A stretch of DNA of 64,000 nucleotides from Haemaphysalis longicornis (taxonomy: Eukaryota; Arthropoda; Arachnida; Ixodida; Ixodidae), in assembly GCA_013339765.2 (NCBI GenBank), contig CM023457.1:47885847-47949846 (forward strand), given 5' to 3'. Of this stretch, positions 22,860 to 34,705 are shown in pieces; the first letter of the stretch is position 1; each line of letters starts with the position of its first letter. The notes beneath the pieces are model-generated. The model was not told where the DNA came from. It was given only the letters and a program-made list of their open reading frames with translations, and searched no databases. Both the position numbers and the translations under genes were made by a program.

Positions 22860-25560
22860 CGTGTCGGTGAATGTAGGAAGCTTTGCTTTAAAAACAAATA
22901 TTCACCCAGTCTGCGGCTGTTTCTCATAGACAAACGAATCTCTGTTTTTATCTCTGCAGTTGGAAGATCGCCGGCAATTTCAGGATGAAAGGGAGAGAGA
23001 ATAAACAATTAATCGAGCAAACTGTGGTTATTGATTCGTCCTTCCGGAGGAAGAGGTGCCTAGCCCGGGTGCCCTTGGAGCGTCCCTGCAGACAGAGCAC
23101 TTGTTGCCAGAGGTATTTAGTGAACATGGTTAGAGCTGATAGAAGGCCATCCCACCGCTTGGGAGAATGGTTCGGGATAGTGGTGAGGGACGATGTGGAG
23201 TGGCAAGGACAATTCATGTGGTAAGTGATATTACGACACCGCAAGTGACAGTTTAGGGTCTATATAGGTTGGGGAGATTGCGTGGATGGTGGGTACGTTG
23301 TACTGAGATTTCTGACGCGCTACGCGCGTTGAATACTTCATCTTTGGTTGATCGAGGGTGGGATGGAGGCAGGGTGACGCGAAGGTTTCAGGCCCCTATT
23401 GTAGTAGCAGCTCAGTAATAATCATGTCCTCGTCGTGGGTTATAGGGATGCTGGTAGGAGCTAATGTTCTTGTGCATAGTGTTTTGGACGTGGTCTTCTG
23501 GCATGTCATCTTCATTTCACGCGATCAGAAGTGTCAGCATGCCCGATCCTGCAGAAAATAACGCTCGCAAGGAGCGATTCAGCCACCAATTATTTTAACA
23601 AGCAACTGAATAACCATTAAGATCTGAGATCGATCTGGAAAGCACTTAGCCTAGATTTTTTTTATGAATTCCCCGCATAGGTGTACGTCCGCATGGTGTT
23701 TGACGCTGGCATTTGTTTTTTTCGCCAGATATTGCCTTGCGGCATAAGAGGAACTCTTATGCCGTAAGAACTCTTAAGACACCAGTGCTGGAGCTTCCAT
23801 ATTCACTTCTGACGATCCGGGAGTCTCCCGGAATGGAGCCCTGTATACGTCGGAGGTGTTGCATACGGGCGTTTCCAAGAGTTCGGCAGATCCACAACAC
23901 GTGTTTATCGTCAGCTTCAGACGCAGATAGCGCAACCAGGGGCACGTGTCCGCACACTGGCGAATGCTTATACATCGGCAAACATCAGACCTAGGAAAAC
24001 GAGATTACTGCCGCCTTAGAACCATTGGAGCCCTCCTCAAGCTCAGATTCTCAGAGTGGTGAACACATGTGTTTGTCCAATCTTGGAGAGGTGTTCGGGC
24101 GAGGGCGTAGGCCCGCACGTACGCAGTCATAAACATCTGTAGCTGTGTAGGTAATTTAGAAGTTTTCCAGTTATATAACACAAATTAAGGGAGGGTATCA
24201 CAAAAGTTACATTCAAGTTACACACCAACATAGCGAAGCAGGTTGTGCTGATGTTTCAAGCTAAACTTGTTGCTACAGGTTAAATCCAGAAAATGCACCG
24301 TTTCCTTTGTACAGTTCTTTTCGTCGAAAAGCTAGCGTCATCTGGGGTTCATGTATTAGGCCCTACGCTCCTCCCGTGCGAGCCGCGGTTAACTTGGGCG
24401 CACGCAACGACACCTGCTCCCATTCGCGAAATTTCCCCGCGCATGGCAAGACGAACGGCCAACGGCGGCAAGAAAATATGAGCACAATAGATACATTCGC
24501 TTGTCTTTCGCTGTTACCAAAGTTTTTCTTATCCTGTTTCTAAGTAATTTCGTGTTTCCATAAAAGTGTGATATTGTGGAATACGCAAAACGTACATTTG
24601 CGGCCTGTCAACTTGGTGCTTATTTGTTGAGCGTCGTCTGAAGCGATAAACATTGCAGGTGAGGGCCTGGAAGAAGCGCATGTACCAATTGGTAAGCAGG
24701 TGTACAATACTCACAAAACTGTAGGGGTACGCCATAGCAACGCGGACTGAGCTTGAATACAGTCTATCAAGCCATTGCTAGCTAAACGACATGGAGCATG
24801 TGGCCTGCATCATTGGGGCAACCTGTTCCATAGCTTCCCCAGATCTGTAAGGACGATAAAACGCTTGATAAAATTCAGATGTCAGCGGGAAATTGTAGCT
24901 TCGTCACGAATCTACCAGATCCTTCTGGGAGCCCGCCTTATTTCCCCCACTGCCTGGTTTTATGGGGGCTTCCACAAATACGCTTACGGCATTACGTGAG
25001 CATGAAATGGGCGCACGACAAGAATAAACTAGGGAGGTGCCAAAACTATTTTGATCATGTATGTTGTTGGGGAATCAGTTCGTTTTTTATTGTGGACGTT
25101 TTGTAACCAGCATAACAATGCTATATATAGATATAAACTCTGGGTTCCCGAAGAAACAATAGAAGTGGGCCATGACGTGGACCTTGTGTCCGTGACGCGA
25201 AGTCCGGGGACGCCTCGGGCGCGGGCTGTAGTAAGCGAGGTGCACGAGGAGTAGTCTTTGTAGGGCGGGCCAGATCTTTACCAAATGCTTTGCTGTAGCC
25301 TGCTAAACAGGAGCGAGACACAAGGGGCACACCTATTCAAACGGGGCATGGTACTGCGCTGGCTAGGTCCTGTTCAGAGGCGGTGTGAGGGCCACCCCCG
25401 AGGGAAGGCGTCGGAGTAGGACCTCACCCAATCAGGACAACCAGCCAGGGAGATCCGTACCGCGCAGAAATATGAGTGCGCGTGCGGTGCGCCGAAGACG
25501 TTCTTTTGTACTGACGAAAATTAGTATATGCTTTACATTTAAGCTAAAATATCTCGCGAA
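22860..25560. other. Unassigned stretch with minor palindromes
   Basis: Short frames only. A minus-strand frame at 23757-23981 (CGHVPLVALSA...VLWICRTLGNARM) may be the cysteine/histidine tail of another LINE, but the match is poor. A perfect inverted repeat CGGCATAAGAG-GAA-CTCTTATGCCG sits at 23739-23763. A minus-strand frame at 25087-25284 has no domain I recognise. Confidence 0.35.
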
Positions 25561-25564
25561 GGAA

Positions 25565-25804
25565 GATATAAGCCCTGTATAACTTGAATTTGCTTTTGCC
25601 GGCCTCCGCGAATCGCAGAGCTGTCTCGTATGACATTATAGGCTCTCTTGCGGGAAATGAGCTTTGGGAGTCGCATGGCCATTGCCCTTTTTTCTAATTA
25701 TGGAGCTTATATGAGTAAATTGTACTTTAAAAGTGCTGTTAGTAGGCTTCGAACGAGGGAATATTTTGTATAAACCAATGTCGTGCTTTGTCTTCAGGGC
25801 GCCT
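25565..25804 (-). mobile_element. End fragment of the TTAA/THAP element family
   Basis: The sequence GCGGGAAATGAGCT, then TTCTAATTATGGAGCTTATATG, then a TIR-like end GTCTTCAGGGCGCCTT followed by TTAA (25805-25808) parallels the right end of the element at 41492-42341 and the left end at 6328. Only this one end is visible. Confidence 0.55.
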
Positions 25805-25959
25805 TTAAGGATGAAGAGCAAATACGCGTAGTTTTTTTATTCGTTTTGCTCTCCCCATGCAACAAAAGCCGATGAAATCACTGTCCGTCAACTGCAAACC
25901 CGGACCTTCCCTCATAATACACTTTGGCATTTGATCTTCCCACCTCTCACTCACTACAG

Positions 25960-26225
25960 TGCAAGTTTTGCACCGAAGGGGCTACAATTTATCACATAAT
26001 ATGACGCTGCTCCCACATGCCCGACCTCCGCCCAATCCCCACCCCTCCCCTTCACAGTGGGCGGCGCAGCTGTCCAGCTCTGAACCCGGCTCCCAGCTTA
26101 ACCTGGTGAGACGGGCCCGGACTGCCAGCCAGAGCCAGGCACTCGTGGGCTAAGGAGTCTCCCCACTGGTCTGCCTCCACACACGCAGTCGGATTGGGCC
26201 TCAATAAAAGTTTTATCCTCCTCCA
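25960..26225 (+). mobile_element. LINE 3' end, plus strand
   Basis: The last ORF2 codons read LNLVRRARTASQSQALVG followed by a stop at 26151. A short untranslated region then contains AATAAAAGTTTTATCCTCC. This is the same terminal design as the minus-strand copies at 21078 and 58330. The copy of the dispersed repeat (26235) begins immediately after it. Confidence 0.65.
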
Positions 26226-26461
26226 CCTTCCCCAATTCACCTCTTTCTGTATCTGTTCAAGATAAGGGACTGTTTGATTAGATTAGTGAACGCGTTTCTT
26301 CAAGTGCCTCTTGAGACAAGGCGTGTTGGGCTTTTTCACCTCACTGATTATTCGCGTTTATGGTGATTCGACCGCTAGTCTTTAAGCTTGTTTGGTGGCT
26401 TGCTTTGATTAAGGATCCTTACCTCGAACAATTTCAGTCATGAGCGCCCGTTCTGGGGCAT

Positions 26462-26600
26462 GATGGAGGCGAAAAGCGAAAACTTCCGTGTGTTCGAAAT
26501 TTCAGCGCACGTTAAAGATCCCTAGGTGGTCAAAATTAGTCCGGAGCCCTCCAGTACGGCGCGCCTCATCGCCTGTGTAGCGTCTGTGCGTTAAACCCAA
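26462..26600 (+). mobile_element. Degenerate 5'-truncated Ruka-like SINE (copy 2b)
   Basis: The body starts at GATGGAGGCGAAAAGCGAAA and keeps GTCAAAATTAGTCCGGAGCC. It sits at the same place as the SINE at 9585-9726, so both derive from one insertion in the parent repeat. Confidence 0.8.
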
Positions 26601-26889
26601 CAAATCGAAGACCCTTCTGGGGCAAACTTGTGCAGCCTTAGAGGACAGCGACTTTCCCTAAACAGCACGTGTGTCTTCGTTCGCACATATTGACGTGGCA
26701 ATTTGTTACCACACTCATTCCAGTTGTGGCGATGTCAGGTTTAAAAATGAATTGGCGATACAGTGGAACACCTCCAAGGATAATATCTCCTCCCTGTCCC
26801 TTCCTAAATTCAGTCTCCGCCCGATGACCACGCCTTCATGCCTCTCCAAAAAGTCCGCAGGGCGGTTCCACGCCTCTTAGAAAACGTTA

Positions 26890-29060
26890 ACTGGACAATT
26901 TTTTCCCTTTATTTTTCTTAGACAGCTTAAAGTGGGAGCCAAGGCTATAGGGGCATCGCCTGGCGGGACCCCGGCCCCCTTACAGATTTCACAGTTTCAC
27001 ACAAAGGATCTAGATTCAAACAGCTGGGTCTCAGCAAAACGAGATAGGAAACAGCAACAGGAATTCAACGTAACAAAAGAGTAAAACACATAACACAGGT
27101 TCATGCATTAAAACAAAAATGAAGCACAATACTACTACAATATATCCACGTGCATAGATGAAGCGTTTCAGGGGTGTATCTATCTGTGTAACATGTTATA
27201 ATAGCAAACATTAAGTAAGCATACATCGCACAAAAGTTAATGGGGCGTACAGTGTACAGAAGGGAATAGACATGTATTTCTAACAATGGGCCCAGTGAAT
27301 TTGTTTATAGCATGAGTAATATATCATAAATATAAGTTGCATATTCAAACATACAATGCAACGTTCTTGGGGTTCAAAAAATATTAAAGAAACAATATTT
27401 CACAAGAATCAAACAATTCGCAGTGTAGAGAATGATGTACCATTACGGACTAGACATTTTCTGCATTCGCTTTTGAATGGGGCAAATGGTCTTAGGAAAT
27501 TTATTTTCATATCACTGCTATTTAATATTTTTTGTAGCTTGATAAGGAATAGCCTGTTTACCATAATTAGTGCGAATTGTAGGTGGTGGAATTAAGGGCT
27601 TGCGTATTGGAAATGTGCTAGGTTTCGCCGTTAGTACGCTATGTAGGCGGTTCTTATAATCTGTTGTAAAAGTTTGAAGTAATAGATTTGATCAGCTTTA
27701 AGCATGTTATTCTTTATAAAGAGTAGGTCTCTCCTTAAATTTTGTTTGTTTCCCCTGGTAGCATTTCTCTTCTGCAAAATAATCAGGTTATTGTAGTTAT
27801 AAGCCGTCGTGGCTCCCCATATTAATATGCCATAACTCAGTCTGGAATAGAAAAGACAATAGAGTGTTTGTTTTAGCGAGGTGGTTATAAGATGTTGAAC
27901 TCGGTATATGCTTCCTGTTACTCGTGACAACTCAGCTGTAGGTTTGTTGACGTGAAACGACCACGAAAGCTCCTCAGAAAACCAAACACCAAGAAATTCT
28001 TGTTGAGCCACTTGTTCCAATAAGTTACCTTCATACGTTAGTTTAATTGCACTGGTATTTCGTTTACTTCCTGGCTTAAATACGATGTACTGTCTTAAGC
28101 CTTAAATTATTGGTTTCTACCACTGCGATAGCTTCATGAGGTACACGTTAACTGATTGTTGCATGCATTCTACAGATTTTCCAGTAAAAAATACATTTGT
28201 GTCGTCGACGTACATAGTCAATTCGGAAGAACCAGGAATTTTTGTATTATTGTTGATGTATATCAGAAATAATAGCGGCCATAAAATAGAGCCCTCGGGG
28301 ACGCCATACTGAATCCTCAATTGAATGGATGAGAGACCGTTGACAGAAACGCACTGATACCTATTTGTCAAATAATTTTTCATGGAGTTTACCGCTACAC
28401 CTCGTATGCCATACATTTCAAGTTTTTCAATTAGTATGTGATGCTGCACGGTATCGAGCGCTTTTCGTAGATCTAGGAATAGCCCACGTGTAAGTAGTTT
28501 TGTTTTCAATGTTCTCTACATTTTTTTCTTTGATGTGAATTAGCGCCATTTCCGTGGATTTATGTTTTTAAAGGCATATCGCGCTGAAGTTATTGTTTCC
28601 ATTTTCGAAAAAAAGATGTGAGTCTATCATTAATAATCCTTTCAAATACCTCTGAAAAGACCGCTAGGACCGATATTGGTCGATAGTTGTTTATTTCAAC
28701 CTCTCCTCCTCCTTTATAAACGGTGTTAACTTGCTACTTTTAGATCGTCGGGAAATTCTCCTGTTTCAAGCATACTGCTTATTAGGTGTGACAATATTGG
28801 GCTGATAATTTGGGAAGTGTATTTGAGGGGCAAGGCCTTTATACCGTCATAACCAGCAGCTGAGCCATTATCCAAATTAGCTATTATTTTATGAATTTCA
28901 ATATGGCGTAGTCGGAATGAGCATAATCGACTTTGCTTGCGTACTAAATGGTTTGGGGTAATCAGCGCTCACGGCATTTCCTGTATATTTGCCTATGTTA
29001 ATACAGTGGTAATTCATTGTGCCTGCATGTTCCTGTCCTTGATACTAAATTTGGTTTAAT
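26890..29060 (-). mobile_element. CR1/Jockey-like LINE, 5'-truncated and decayed
   Basis: On the minus strand, in order: IIANLDNGSAAGYDGIKALP (about 28880), NNYRPISVLAVFSEVFERII (about 28700), the reverse transcriptase core (28509-28117) and a C-terminal region with FLGVWFSEELSWSFHV (28020-27631). The core has FLDLRKALDTVQHHIL, GVPEGSILWPLLFLIYI and MYVDDTN, so the usual YADD box has become YVDD. Stops and frameshifts separate the parts. A long 3' untranslated region ends in a T-run on the plus strand near 26897. The endonuclease domain is absent, as expected of a truncated insertion. It accounts for the split in the flanking repeat. Confidence 0.75.
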
Positions 29061-30036
29061 TGCAGGCCCCCAAAGACGGTTAACGTCTGGGCTTGCCGTC
29101 AACAATATCTGGTAAGGATCTATATCTATTAACAATATATTGACTCGCCGCGCGTTGGTGAAGGCTGCTTTTTTCTACTAGAATTCCCATGCTCACAAGG
29201 GGGCGCAGGGAACGCTCATTAAGCTAAACAACTGCAGTGATGCCGGAAAACATCCCTTATTGAAGACTGTTTAGAATGCCGTCTGACGATTCTATAAGCA
29301 CTCTACTCTATGGATATCCACCGGCGTTTTGCATAAATTGCCTTGTCTGGAACTACATCGCTCTACCTAACGTAAAGTAACCCCTCCTAAACCACCTTAA
29401 CATTACAAAATATGACCTAACGAATACAATTCGTTCAATTAAAACGCCGTAAATTTACCTAAACCATGAATATTATAATTTATTTTAAAGGGGAAAAGAA
29501 GCTCGAGGCAACAGCCGTTCTTGATCAACCATCCTCGGGAACCAGTAGCTATAATAGAACGTTTACAGCACAACGACAGGCCCTTAGGGCGTGGCTATCC
29601 TAGTCCTACGTATTCGCGTGCCGTCGGCGGCACTCTAGACCGTGCGTAATTTGCAATTAGGAAAATGAACGATTCATCGCAACGAGCATTCCTGACTAAA
29701 CGGAGCCGCTACGTGTTGTGTACACCTTCAACAACACGAGTCGCTTCGAATAAACCGATTTCCTTAAAGTAAGGGTTTGGTGTACTCATTAAAAAATTGT
29801 TCGGCACACGAAACTGGTTGCTATGCGCTCGATATCCCGTCAACAACGGCGTTGCTTCAAAAACAGCGGCTAAAACGTGGGCGAAGTGGAAGACCAACGC
29901 AAGCGCTAAAGAACAACTACAAAAAGGGTATCGGAGTTGACAATGTATAGAGAATGCTTGTATTTGTCTGTTCTCGTTAGGTCATTCCTGCATTTTATAG
30001 CTACGCCTTTTGTGAAAGAAAGAGTGCCAATACGGC

Positions 30037-32139
30037 TCAGTAGTAGCTAGGTTCAGGTGTATGTCCAGGTGCGCTTGTTGTTGTAACATCGCCGCATGTC
30101 TTGCCATCCGGGTCGTACTTGCATTGGACGGGGGTCAAGTATTGGAGGGCACAGTCTCCGCCATTGCGGCCGTAGAGGTTGGCGACTTGGTCGGCTCCGC
30201 TATCAGCGCCTCTGTCGGCCTCCTCGCGGCAGTTGCTCATGGCTTCGGCCCCTCGACGAGCTTCCTCCGAGTTTCCGCAATTTTTCATCGCCTGGTAGTT
30301 GCCAATGCAGTGGAAGTACCTGCAGAGGAAGGTCCAAGGGCCGGTACTTTAGACTGGAAATAGCGGGTGGCCCTTAAGGGGCCGTGAGGACGACATGTAA
30401 CCTTGTTCATTTGAAAATGTGCTACCACTTGGTAATAAACTAAACTCCATTCTATCCACGAGGGTCGTTTCTTAACCGAGAAAACACAAGACATATAGAG
30501 AAATCCGTCCTGCCCTGCGTATGTGTATACGACAGTATGGCAGTATGTGTCTTATAGAATCTGTGGCACTAGATCATTCCTTGACAACGCCTTTGAGGGC
30601 ACCAAGGCGGACGTAATCGGTCTTATTAAGCAGCCAATGAGCAAAAAGCAGGCCGGAAGCAAGCATCATCATCATCATCATACGCTTTATTGAAAATGGG
30701 GGGAAAGAGATTGAAAGGTGGAACTATGATTGGAGTCCTATATCCAAAACCCCGGTGACAATAACCCCGGTCTTGACTCTACGCATCAGTTCTAGTTTGT
30801 CCTGTAAAGCGTGGCTTGCCGGGGGCCGCTCTCTGAAGTTTACATTGAGGAGTGTACGTTGTTCTGTCTGCCACTATAATGGGGCAGTTCCATGTAGCGT
30901 AGAAAAGAGTGGTCTTGTCATTGCTTTTGAAGGCACTTATTTTCCTTCAAAAATACAATGAGGAACGCAAACAGGCAAGCCACTAGTGGGTCATGACAAT
31001 ACTTCTGCCCAATCCCCCGGTAAGGGTTCGGGTTACAAATGACAGTGGGACTGACGACATCTTTCAACTTCTGCGAGGGATGAACCGCTAATGTTTTTTT
31101 ATCGGCGGCCTATAATTTTGCAATTTCTGGCTGCAGTTGAAGCGTGTCACATAGAATACTACGAATTGTGTTTCCGTCTTTCAGAATTCTTGCTAGTCTA
31201 AAATTAAATTAAAAGCCACTAGGTGTAGTTCTGATCAGCAAACAAGTTTTGGTCGCGGTGTTAAGACTCCAATGCTGAAACCGTGAGGGTTGCACGGTTC
31301 GCTACCCGGTATTTATATGTTTTATCTTTCCAGTTACTGATTGATTGATTGTAGTGTATAACGCGCCGACGCAACGCAGGCGATGAGGCACGCCGTAGTG
31401 GAGGGCTGCGGATTAATTTTGACCACCTGGGGATCTTTAACGTGGGCCGAAATCTCATACACACGGGCGTTTTTGCTTTTCGCCTGCATCAGAAAAGCGA
31501 CCGCCGCGGTCGGGAATTGACCCCGCGACCTCGTTCGCAGCAGCGCAACCCCCTAGCCACTCAGCCACCGCGGCGGTTCTTTCCAGTTACTGCTGCAGGG
31601 ATCTACTCATGTTGGGACCCCAGAAAATGCTTGCCGCGTATCTCTTACTTCGCTGCAAACATCATCGCCGAAACACGACAGTCCAGCGCCGCCGCTGCCA
31701 CGTAAACGCTTCTCTTACCCCACCCCCTTCCCAGTTGTCACGCTTTTCGCCTTCCCTCTCGCTGCTCCCACGATAAACACGGCGGAGCTTTGCTCCAGTG
31801 AAGTCAACATTAGCAATGTAGAGATCGTAAAACGTTTATTAGAGTGTAAGAGAATGGGGTAATGGAGAAGGGCAATCTTCCGCTATCGCGCCATCTGGCG
31901 GAAGCCTTCGTCACTATGGGACCTCTTGGAATGCCGCAACAATGCGTCAGTCAATCAAAAATAAATAAATAACATAAGAAAACTTTATTACAGAAGGTGG
32001 ACGCGTCGGTCAGCATGGGGAAGAAAGGAAGGTGGGGGAGAATTTAAAGGTTACGAGAGGCGGTCGACGCCTGAGGAGCGCGCGAACTCCTACAGAGAAA
32101 GCAGCGTCTGCCGGGCAGTGGTGGGTTGCAGCGATGTAA

Positions 32140-32187
<48 letters not shown>

Positions 32188-34540
32188 AAAAATGAATAAA
32201 TGAATAAAAATCCATCCATGTGTCCGTCCGTCCGTCCGTCTATCTGTCCATCCATCCATCCATCCATCCATCCATCCATCCAACCCACCCACCCACCCAC
32301 CCACCCACCATCCATCCATCCACCAACCCACCCACCCACCCATCCATCCATCCATCCATCCATCCACCATCCCATCCATCCATCCATCCCACCCATCCAT
32401 CCATCCTCCATCACCCCCACCACCTCCATCCCCCCATCCATCCATCCATCCATCCATCCACTCCATCCACCATCCACCCCATCCATCCATCCATCCATCC
32501 CATCCATCCCCATCCATCCCATCCATCCATCCATCCATCCATCCTCCATCCCATCCATCCATCCATCCATCCATCCATCCATCAATAAAGTTACAGTCGT
32601 GTAAAATATCGCTTTAAATGCATGAGAAGAAACTTTACACAAAAATCACCCCCAAAAATCTGCATAAATACAGAGTTATCTACTAATGCGTAGCATTCTT
32701 ATGCCATTTGTCGTGAGTGTGAGTTTTAAGTGCGAATGCACTTCTTAAGCGAGCCTGAAGCGTCCGCCGCCGTCCGCATAGCAACAGCTGCGGGTGCGCG
32801 CGCTCCTCGTCTTCCTTGGCAACGGGGGGAGATGGGCGCGCGCTGCCTGGCCGCTGACATGGCACATACCCACGTGGGGGATTGGCCAGGAATCTCCTCG
32901 TCTTCCTTGGCAACGGGGGGAGATGGGCGCGCGCTGCCTGGCCGCTGACATGGCACATACCCAATTGGCCAAGAATCGGCCAAGAATCGGGCGTGAGAAG
33001 GGCTAATGCACCCGCTTAAAGGAGTACTGACACGAAATTTCAAAGCTGAGATCCGCTCTAGCAATCAAGTACAACGGCAACACAAATAGGTGTCTGTGAA
33101 TAAATGCATCTTTCTTTCTTTGTAGTTGTGTGTGTGTGTGTGTGATCTCTCTTTCGCGAACATTACCGAACCGCGCAAATTCAACTCGTGCATTCGCACT
33201 TTCACATTCTTCCCCTCGGGGAAATGCGGGGAATTTTTTTTTAAAGACAAAGCCTTCGGTTTTTCTAAGTACTGTCTGACCAATTATCTCCATTATGCTG
33301 TTATAACAATTACAAGTGGAACTTTCACGAAATCTGCTTTATTGTGGAAATGCCATGCGTTATACGTTTTGAGATTTCGCGTAATTTTGTAACATTTGTT
33401 TTATTTTTGTAGTTTTTCAAAATGTCTCCCGACCGGTTATCTCCATTTACCTTATTATAACGATTACATTGGGAACTTTTCCGCAATCCCCATTATTGTG
33501 GAAATGCAGGGCATTACACGGTTCGCCAGTTTCCCTAATTATTTTATATTTTTCCTATTTTTTATTTTTCCAAAATTTTGTTCGACCAATTATCTCAGTT
33601 TACGGTATTATAACGATTTCAGGTGGAACTTTTGTGAAATCTGCCTTATTGTGGAAATGCCATGCGTTATACGTTATGCAATTTTCTGTAGTTCCTTTGT
33701 ATTTTTCTCATTTTTTAGTTTTTAAAATTTCGTCCAATCGATAACAATTACATTTGGAACTTTCCCGAAATCTGCATAATTGCGGAAATGCAGAGAGTTT
33801 CACAGTTCGGCAGTTTCCTTAATCATTTTGTGTTTTTATTCTTTTATTCTTTTTTTATTTTTTCAGAATTTCTTCGACCAATTATCTCCATTTACGGTAT
33901 TATAACTATTGCACGTGGAACTTTCGCGAAATCTGCAATATTGTGGAAATGCTATGAGGTATACGTTTTGCCATTTTCAGTTATTTTTAAAGATTTCTCG
34001 TATTTTTTACTTTTGCAAAACTTCGTACCATCAGTTATCTCCATTTACGGTACTATAGTGGTTACAGGTTGTACTTCCGCGATATCTGCAGTATTGTGGA
34101 AATTCAGCGCCTTACACGGTCCTGGCTTTGGGGTTACTCGTCAAAGAAGGCTACGCATTAAAACTATGGCCAGTTTTCCGAATTGTTTTGCAGGGTTTAT
34201 GTTACAGTCGACTTTTTGCTGTCGGCGAAATACCACGATGCTGCAATAGTTTTTTTTACTAGGTTTTGAGCGGTCAAAATTTCGAGCGAGAAAGCAAGGG
34301 GTGACCGTAGCGGCAGCTTACTTGTCGCAATTTTTGCAATTGGCCGCCCTCATCTCTTGGTACGCGTTCCACAGCTCCCTGGCAGCGCAGAGGGCACCAA
34401 CGGAGGCGAACGCTTGAGAGTTTTTCCCCACGCAGCCAACCATGGAGAAGAAACTGGAGCGGCGCTGTCGGCGGGCTCCTAAGGCCGATGCCAGCAGGCA
34501 GGCCAGCAGCAGTAGCGCAATACATCTTGGGACCTAGCAT
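30037..34540 (-). CDS. Small secreted ten-cysteine protein, copy B (two exons, frameshift)
   Basis: Exon 1 is 34540-34322 and exon 2 is 30319-30037, with a GTAAGC donor and CTGCAG acceptor in phase 2, as in A and C. Exon 1 is 219 bases against 218 in copy C. A single extra base in the signal-peptide codons (after TATTGCGC) throws the ATG out of frame with the rest. In the other frame the hydrophobic run LLLLACLLASALGA continues correctly to NCKNCDK, but a TAG precedes it. Exon 2 reads YFHCIGNYQAMKNCGN to YDPDGKTCG and then a unique C-terminal extension DVTTTSAPGHTPEPSYY. All ten cysteines remain. Either it is a recent pseudogene, or the extra base is a sequencing error or a polymorphism. The 4-kb intron is packed with repeats. 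Confidence 0.6.
30661..30960 (-). mobile_element. Possible LINE 3' end after (ATC)n run
   Basis: A short CATCATCATCATCATCAT run is followed by GCTTTATTGAAAATGGGG, which on the minus strand looks like an AATAAAGC polyadenylation signal near a 3' tail. The 250 bases that follow have no frame I can identify. Confidence 0.25.
31340..31578 (-). mobile_element. tRNA-derived SINE (Ruka-like), copy 3
   Basis: Full-length on the minus strand, with head CCGCGGTGGCTGAGTGGCTA, body and CAATCAATCAAT tail. A perfect 14-bp target duplication CTTTCCAGTTACTG flanks it at 31326-31339 and 31579-31592. The head's B-box is damaged (GGTCAATTCCC). It lies in the intron of gene B in the sense direction. Confidence 0.85.
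31593..32130. other. Unassigned part of gene B intron
   Basis: No gene or known repeat seen. Two AATAAATAAATAA-type runs near 31960 mark possible retroelement tails. Confidence 0.35.
32137..32184 (+). repeat. (AAAT)n microsatellite
   Basis: About twelve AATA units in a row, directly before the CCAT block. Confidence 0.95.
32208..32582 (+). repeat. (CCAT)n microsatellite block, about 375 bases
   Basis: Nearly pure tetranucleotide CCAT/CCAC/CCGT units. Reading frames through it give MDGWMDGW-type strings on one strand and HPSIHPSI-type strings on the other. These are artefacts and not proteins. Confidence 0.95.
32803..32984 (+). repeat. 91-bp tandem duplication
   Basis: Two adjacent units share TCCTCGTCTTCCTTGGCAAC and GACATGGCACATACCCA with almost no mismatches over the first 70 bases. 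The last 20 bases, around ATTGGCCA, differ more. Confidence 0.85.
33016..33060 (+). repeat. TTAA-flanked terminus shared with 59697
   Basis: TTAA followed by AGGAGTACTGACACGAAATT matches TTAA + AGGAGTACTGACACCAAA at 59697. That copy leads into a THAP relic. No right-hand partner was found here. Confidence 0.4.
33276..34130 (+). repeat. Six-unit satellite, 150-bp monomer, alternating subtypes
   Basis: Monomers start near 33276, 33430, 33584, 33733, 33876 and 34026. Each contains CCAATTATCTCCATTTACGG, TATTATAACGATTACA, GGAACTTTC-CGAAATCTGC and ATTGTGGAAATGC or close variants. Units 1, 3 and 5 continue CCATGCGTTATACGTTTTG. Units 2, 4 and 6 continue CAGGGCATTACACGGTTCGC. The array therefore has an A-B-A-B-A-B structure, a dimer of about 300 bases. 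It lies in the intron of gene B, about 190 bases downstream of exon 1. Confidence 0.85.
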
Positions 34541-34619
34541 TTCTTCCTAAAAGAGCGCCGCCGAAGCTCCGAAGCCGTCGTTGCTCGACTCAAACGGGCT
34601 GCTGCGAAGCGTGCTCGAA

Positions 34620-34705
34620 TGTGGTCTCTCTACCGGTCCCTCAGATCTCGACGAGGGCTCAAGATAAACGCCGATATGCGCTGCCACCGGCATAAGTAGT
34701 CAGAG
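34620..34705 (-). promoter_or_regulatory. Conserved upstream block of gene B
   Basis: On the minus strand, GCGCATATCGGCGTTTATCT, then TGAGCCCTCGTCGAGA, matches the block upstream of gene C (GCGCATATCGCTTCCTGCTT, then ATCTCGAGCTCTCGCCGAGA). The spacing to the start codon is 80-160 bases in both. Confidence 0.5.

Larger units (their letters stand above)
26235..29926. repeat. Dispersed repeat of unknown class, copy 2 (split)
   Basis: 26235-26645 matches 9366-9765 and 29066-29926 matches 9775-10802. The 2.4 kb between them is an insertion made mostly of a LINE. This copy lacks the hairpin present in copy 1: around 29880 it reads AAAACGTGGGCGAAGTGGAA continuously. Confidence 0.75.

Noticed and set aside
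32137..32590. CRISPR-like array
   Set aside because: Regular spacing comes from tetranucleotide repeats with no unique spacers, and the genome is eukaryotic.
32010..32642. A 210-codon open frame full of MDGWMDGW strings, and similar frames on the other strand
   Set aside because: They are translations of a (CCAT)n microsatellite. Any frame through it stays open and repetitive.
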